Below are positions 58,439-64,000 of a stretch of DNA of 64,000 nt, in pieces. The stretch is from Lytechinus pictus (Eukaryota; Echinodermata; Echinoidea; Temnopleuroida; Toxopneustidae): NCBI RefSeq assembly GCF_037042905.1, contig NC_087245.1:6649501-6713500 (forward strand), in the 5' to 3' direction. Numbering within the stretch: the first letter of the stretch is position 1; each line of letters begins with the position of its first letter. The position numbers were made by a program, and so were the translations under genes. Below the pieces are notes generated by a model, which saw only the letters and a list, made by a program, of their open reading frames with translations, did no database searches and was not told where the DNA came from.

Positions 58439-58649
58439 GAATGTCGAACTATTATTATTTACAAATAAATGAAGTATTACTTGGAATTATATATAAATAA
58501 TTAGAAATGATATTTTATATAATAGTAGTTATTTACAAATAAAATGTAAATTATATATAAATAATAGTTATTATTTAATAAATAATGATTATATAACAAA
58601 TAATTGTTCTATATAATAATGGTACATTCGGCGCCTCATACAAATCTCG

Positions 58650-60180
58650 CACAACTTTTTAGACCAAATTTGCGATGCCCGGGTACACGATTACGAAATT
58701 ACGCAATATTATGTAAGTGCATGTCAGACTAAAACGTGAATTCATGTACAAATCAAATGCAAATTGTGTACTTAACAAAGTTCATAAATGTATCACTATT
58801 TCTACTTTTAATGATCAAACTTAATTAACTTTGTCTTGTTTATGATCAGAAGTCTGCAACAATTTTCATCGAAAAAACAATAAAAAACAAAAAGTTGAAA
58901 AACAGAAATACATAAGAAAAAAAAACAAACAATGAAATACATAAGAAAAAAATTGCGATACCAATTTTTTTTTTTGAAGTACATTTGATCAGGATCCTAC
59001 GAGTCTGAATACAAAATTAGCAGTTTTGGGGCCGTATGATAGTTGATTAGAGCAAATGTTTTATTTTATGCATAAATTAGCATAATTCATTCATTAAATA
59101 GAAAATCTTTTTTCAAAAAAATTAACCATACAGCCTTGTACATGTAGATTTTATCGCACACTACCACCGTGTAAATTTTCGCGGCGCTCGCGCAATCATC
59201 CCCCCGGGGGTCCAATAACCCAGCTCTTTTATGGTGAAGGTTATATTGCGGGTTTGAAACGGGACCCTGTAACAAATCATCATAACCATCTTTAATCATC
59301 CTCATTATCATCATCACCAATACCACCACCGTCACCAACACCATCACCATTATCATCATTACCACCATCACCATTATCATCACCAGCAGCATTATCTCTT
59401 TATTATTATTAATATCATTATTAATATACTAAGTTCATGTATTAAATATTCGATTATGTTGAAGCAACGTTTCGTGGCTCTGCATTTATGAGGAGTTGCT
59501 GTTGCAATAGATTTACACCAAACTCACAATTACTCCCAGTTACTATATCTTTATTATTTAATTTGAGATCAATCTCAAAATAAGTTTAGTTGACTTGAAT
59601 CTTTCACAACACTGTATGTAAGACGGCACTTGATCTCTTTTAAGTAAAGTCATCTGAAGTGAAAATAATTTTACGGGCCAAGTCCATGAGCATAAATTTA
59701 CTTTGTAATGTATACATAGTGTTGCATGTACTAATAATAGGATTAGTCACATGTCCAAAACATTACCTGGAAACAAAAAAAATCTCACTAAACATCTTTG
59801 TACTATTTTCAAAATTTGAAATGCTTTAATAACAATGTTACAGGACAAGACAATTTGAAACATTCAAAGTACTACAAGTATAATTCACAAGGAAATGAAT
59901 TCAATAGAAAGTTATAAGTCACCACACCATTGAGATATTACATGGAAGTTCCCACGATAATTCAGTAGGTCATCTCCCAGTAAGATCCATACAGTGTAGG
60001 TGTAGTTACTCTGGGAAAATACTTAGCACAATCACAACAAACTACAGTCATTCACGGATTGATAAGTCCAATACATTTAAAACATAATATATGAGAAATT
60101 ATAAAGGCCTCTTACAATTTGTTTCCTATATCATTGCACAAGAGCAAAACAAGCAATCCTTTTAAAAGTTGCATTTAGTC
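58650..60180. other. Intergenic DNA with (ATC)n repeats
   Basis: No gene recognised. An imperfect trinucleotide repeat (ACCATCACCATTATC phrases) lies at ~59275-59400 and makes a methionine/valine-rich minus frame. Confidence 0.5.
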
Positions 60181-60183
60181 ATG

Positions 60184-60352
60184 GAAGCGTTTCATCAACA
60201 TTTTTGTCAGCCAAGTTGTAAGATCTGACAACTTCCCTTGATTTTGATTGGCTGATGAGAAGCACTGTTACTGTGGTAACTGTCAGATAAAACAGGACTT
60301 GTCAGAAAAAACAAAACAAAACGTCTGACAAGTCCTTTCATGAAACGCTCCC
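60184..60352 (-). mobile_element. Second copy of the GAGCGTTTCATGAA MITE
   Basis: GAAGCGTTTCATCAACATTT at the left and AGTCCTTTCATGAAACGCTC at the right, with GTAAGATCTGACAACTT, ATTGGCTGATGAGAAGCAC and ACAGGACTTGTCAGA in the order of the inverse of 2969-3125. Confidence 0.85.
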
Positions 60353-61621
60353 CAGGGCTATAATGTACAAACCAGGCACTGATCAAGAACAGAAATTAGA
60401 CTTATAAAAAGGAACAAAATTGAGGCAAATTGAAATGAGCAATTGGCACTCCTGACTGATCACAGGAGAGGTGAAAATGGAAGAGTTTTGTTGCTTTTAA
60501 AAGAATAGTGGTACTTATCACCAAGAATAAGGGTGTCTTTAAATGAGCTACAGGGCACTATAAGCATCAGATATACAAAAATATTACTTCACAATACGGG
60601 GTACATTACTAAAACAGGTACAGGTAGGCTGGATTGTTCTAATGTACATGTAAGAGAAGAGGTTTTCAGAGGTAAAAATAGAAAGAGGCAATTCATTTGA
60701 ATGTAAAAAGGAAACAGGACTTAGAAAGAGGACACTGCTTTGATGCAATAAAAAGCCTAAATAAGGAAGAATTTGAATAATCCTAGATAAAAAAAGGATC
60801 TTACAACTTGTAAAAATAAAAAAAGAACAATTGTAATCATACTGACATGAATCAGTTAATGTAATCTATTTCTTTAAAAAAGCCTTACAAAAGAATGTGG
60901 CAGGACAGAAATATTTTCATGTTGATGTGCAAAATGAAATGGAGGAAGCATGGTGACTGAACAAGAGTCATTGCATTTTCAATGCAAAATTGAAATAATT
61001 CAAGCATTGCATTCAAAGAGGAATCCATATGACTATCTAAATGTCATTTACTTGGTGATATAAATACAAAAAAATATCTAATTCCTTTCTCGAAAAGGGC
61101 AGACATTTATCCCCCTCCTTGTAAAGTGGAGGGGGATATATCTCCCCTTCCACCATTCCGCAATTTCTCAGACACGATAAATAGACATAAATCAATACTC
61201 TATCCTGGGCCCGTTGCATAAATGTTACTATTACGGCAACTTTGCCATCCAATGGTAACTGATGATCAACAGCCAATCAAAACTGAGGACTCTATACTAT
61301 CAAATAGCAAAGTAGTAATGCAACAGGACCCTGTTCAGATCACAAGCCTTCTATGCTCTCTACCTTGTTGAAAATCACATAGCCTGGATGATAAATAAAC
61401 CCCATGCAGAGTTGATAGTTTACCCTTAAAGAGTTTGGAAGGAGTAGATGAGAGCTGATAAATGTTTAATGGGTCAAGATCCCTGATTCAAATCAATTTC
61501 CCATTCTCCATGTGCCATCAATTCTTCTGAGAACTCTTTTCTCCTCAGTCCTCAATCCGGCTAAATGTACTTACAACATCAAGCTCTATTTAACTATTGT
61601 CAACAGTAGATTGATTTGCTG

Positions 61622-61912
61622 TCAACTCTCCGGAACTTGAACCAATGGAGCTTGAAGAGTAAATGCCACAATGTCAGTTGCTCTAAGAATGGCTTCTTTC
61701 TGTACCCCAATGGGTGTCTTAAGATTGGAAACCTGTACCTGTTGAACATTGATGTCCATCATACCAAATTCTCCAGAAACATTAGTATGCTCATGCATGG
61801 TAAAGTCCATCTCTTGCTTTGAAACAGCTATAAGGAAGTGCAGGAATCTCCGACGAAGAAACGACCTGGCAGCTTGTTCCTGTGATCGGTCCTCTATAGT
61901 CAGGTCTGCCAT
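61622..61912 (-). CDS. GEMIN7: Gemin7, SMN complex component (96 aa, one coding exon)
   Basis: Gemin7 is a small Sm-like protein of the SMN complex, which assembles Sm cores on spliceosomal snRNAs in the cytoplasm. It works as a dimer with Gemin6 and binds near Unrip. The product has a short N-terminus with EQAARSFLRRRFLHFL (helix before the Sm fold, aa ~12-27). It continues with DFTMHEHTNVSGEFGMMDIN (Sm1-like strands, the HE-x-V-x-FG-x-D pattern) and VSNLKTPIGVQKEAILRATD (the strongly conserved LxTPIGVQxEAxLRxxDI block). It is shorter than the mammalian protein (about 131 aa), lacking its Pro-rich N-terminal extension. The ATG at 61912 follows an acceptor (ATTTTGCAG on the minus strand, edge at ~61951), so a noncoding first exon upstream is likely. 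ATTAAA on the minus strand at 61465-61470 could be its poly(A) signal. The frame is intact. Confidence 0.94.
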   Translation of the reverse strand: MADLTIEDRSQEQAARSFLRRRFLHFLIAVSKQEMDFTMHEHTNVSGEFGMMDINVQQVQVSNLKTPIGVQKEAILRATDIVAFTLQAPLVQVPES

Positions 61913-63640
61913 TGTTGAATCAACTGTTTTGCATCAAGTGTTGTATGTCACTGCAAAATATAACGAAAATGAGACAAAGAAGTTTTACATTTTACTTTAA
62001 TAGAAATAGTAATTAATTTTCAAAAATGATTTTCAATCAATATTCACCCCTAAACTTACATTAGTGTGAGTGCCCCCTATCATTGTTTGTAATTAATATA
62101 AAACATGAATTTCAGAACCCAACTCAAAATTCTGTATTCTGAGCAACTGATTTTCTTCCTGAATTTAAGAAGAAAAAAATAATCTTGATTTGGACCAGAA
62201 ATTTAAAGGCCACATTTTCACAGTGAGTGGATCTGGCTAATTTAGTAAATGACCACAACAGATGATATTTGAAAACTATACATGTGTAATACAGAGACAG
62301 CTACACTTTACATGTAGGTATTAAAAACATCAAATACATGTATGATTCAAAATGGTGAAAAGCATTCAGATCAGGCAGGATCAGGAAAAATGAACACTTT
62401 ACGGGGTGTCACCAAAAATAATTTGCAGTAGTAAAATTATCCAAGGGAATGGGGAATAATTACATGTACCTCTACATACAGTATGCCCATAAAGACCCGA
62501 TTGTGCTCATCCTATGCACTCATTCAATGAACAAGGTTATGATATAACCTTGTTCTCAGTTATATCTCCATGTGTGGCAAAATAAGGGTGGCAAGGTTTG
62601 GCTTATTTTCTTTTTCTTTGGGACAAATGCTTGATTTTTTTACACTGACAGTTTTCATTATGCCTATTTGTCATACAACTTGGCTCTTAAGTAAATTTGA
62701 TTCTTTAAATTATTTTTTTCTTAATTAAAAATAGAGATAAAAAAATGAAAATTTTCTTGCCATATTACTTTCCACCAATAAAGGGCATACACAAAAATAT
62801 GCCCAAAAATCAAGTTTTTGAACGCTCTGATGAATACAAAAATTATTCCCAAGTTACTAATGAAAAATAAATTGCAACTGTATGGAAATTAGTAATTTTG
62901 GTCACAAAAGTGATATTTTACTGATTTTTTAAAGTGTGTGCTCTGTACAACATTGGCATACACCATAGTCCTACCTGTAGATTCCCCACAGGCAGGATGG
63001 TTGCAGTGAACAAGTGATCCTAGGCTATGACTGCGCGCTGTGTTGCTTATGCTTTTCCTGCTTCCCCTAAGATTCAAAATGGACATTTTTCGATCGGAAA
63101 CATCAGCATGAAATTTTGAACATATTCAGATTTGCCGATCACGGCGATCTGAATATTAAATGCCTGCTGTTACCATCCTCACAACGTTGTGATTACGCTG
63201 CTCGGGGATATGGACCAGGGTTTCAGATCCCAATAGTGGAATGGCCCCTAATTCCTAAAAAGCCTGGCTTTAATATGTTAGACAAGCAAGCTGCAGAGTG
63301 CAGTGTTTAGTTTCAATAAATTTTGTGCAAATTGTGGGATTTTTATTTATCTTTCAGTTTCACTAAAAGTTTTAGCGCACTTACTCTTCAGAAATTAAGA
63401 AACAACATCAAATAAAACTTCTGTGGAATATTCATACATGTACCAATGGCCCTACCAATTCATCATGATAATTGATATGTTTTAACTTTATGTTCGGCTA
63501 ACGTTACTTAGAAGTTAGACTTAGAGCCTAACTTAGAGGTCTAATTCTTCATCATGACACAGAATTCGGCACGTGGGACCACTGCTGTATCAATATCGGC
63601 CATACCATGCCTAAGTTAAGTTATGCATTAAAATAACTTA
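61913..63640. other. Probable 5' intron of Gemin7 and intergenic DNA
   Basis: AT-rich, with no recognised coding sequence. A perfect minus-strand donor GTAAGT at 63636-63641 could start the intron that ends at ~61951; this pairing is inferred. Confidence 0.35.
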
Positions 63641-63779
63641 CAGGCAGGCAAGTTAGGCATATTTTAACTTTTTTAACTGTTTATTACGCACCTGCTGATG
63701 GCTTGAAGATATATCACACGTTTCGTTTCAGGCAAGAAAAGGATTCATAAGACCAAAGTCGATGACGGAGTCGGAGTCT

Positions 63780-63895
63780 CAAACTTAGCTACATGTACAG
63801 CACCGTATCCCCGATACACGCGCCGAAAGCACGCCGTCGATCGCGTCGCGTCGGTACGTACGGTACGGCGCGGTGCATGCACGCGCACTGGGCTA
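63780..63895. promoter_or_regulatory. CpG-rich stretch, candidate Gemin7 promoter
   Basis: CGCCGTCGATCGCGTCGCGT and CGGTACGGCGCGG stand out in AT-rich surroundings. The position upstream of the candidate donor at 63641 (minus) fits a promoter and noncoding first exon of Gemin7. A gene beyond the window could use it too. Confidence 0.35.
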
Positions 63896-64000
63896 ACTTT
63901 GTTAGCTGTATTTCGAGATCGTACTGCTGGACGGTGGATATTTTTCTGATCATTAACTTCATTTATTCTAAGTGTTAGAGCGGGGATTGTACATGGCCAT

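Larger units (their letters stand above)
54768..58639. mobile_element. Giant palindromic foldback element (3.87 kb)
   Basis: Starts ATGAGGCGCCGAATGTACCA and ends with its inverse. The arms (about 1.8 kb each) remain near-identical and collinear around a centre near 56703. The flanks TCAAATCT (54760-54767) and ACAAATCT (58640-58647) look like an 8-bp target duplication with one mismatch. Outer domain: ATTATTTATAAATAAT-based tandem repeats. Middle domain: ~500 bp of unique sequence per arm. Inner domain: six alternately oriented copies of a GCGAAGCGACCAAGCTTGTC module separated by poly-G/C. There is no transposase. The layout resembles long-inverted-repeat foldback elements such as sea urchin TU and fly FB, from general knowledge. 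Confidence 0.9.

Noticed and set aside
61749-62000. Plus-strand frame over the Gemin7 region
   Set aside because: Shadow of the Gemin7 CDS on the other strand.

Overview
This is eukaryotic, intron-rich, AT-rich DNA from an animal nuclear genome. The gene content (a tandem pair of 10-exon organic-anion transporters with a Kazal-type loop, a Gemin7 gene, a trypsin-fold protease), the tRNA-derived SINEs with GCGCTATATAAA...ATT tails, the CR1/L2-like LINE pieces, the CGCTTCGCGCTCGC repeats and a long-arm foldback element with a repeated outer domain all suggest a marine invertebrate deuterostome. An echinoderm, perhaps a sea urchin, is my best guess; this is inference, not proof.

Layout. (1) 1-505: intron and last coding exon of an S1A serine protease (+), with a candidate poly(A) signal at 1007. 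(2) 2.5-16 kb: intergenic, dense in transposon remains: a LINE broken by a MITE with an exact 3-bp target duplication, an inverted L2-like RT piece, a TA-flanked MITE with 27-bp terminal repeats, a near-perfect 721-bp tandem duplication carrying AGGTCA half-sites, SINEs, further LINE pieces, and a 573-bp inverted-repeat MITE. (3) 16234-30883: first SLCO/OATP gene (+), 10 coding exons, 709 aa. Its 6.1-kb last intron is packed with DNA-transposon derivatives, including a RecQ-like helicase fragment and a nested three-copy array. (4) 31-42 kb: intergenic, with a tRNA gene or tRNA-like element whose anticodon reads UCA (33818-33888, minus), a ~427-bp tandem duplication and a ~110-bp satellite. (5) 42221-51383: second SLCO/OATP gene (+), 10 coding exons, 748 aa, with exactly the same intron phases. 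(6) 52-59 kb: palindromic MITE, a 15-bp C-rich minisatellite, a cluster of perfect hairpins, and a 3.87-kb nearly complete palindrome (54768-58639) with near-identical 8-bp flanks. (7) 61622-61912: Gemin7 (minus), one coding exon, with its likely promoter toward the CpG-rich right edge.

The two SLCO genes are a local tandem duplication: the exon order, all nine intron phases and several exon lengths (97, 122, 261 and 65 nt) are identical, and both keep the OATP signature and ten cysteines in the large extracellular loop. Gemin7 and the protease are unrelated neighbours. The most unusual items are the giant palindrome, the UCA-anticodon tRNA-like gene, and two tandem duplications in the second SLCO gene that copy 3' splice sites. 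All exon joins were found by reading frame, splice consensus and agreement between the two paralogs; none was tested against transcripts.
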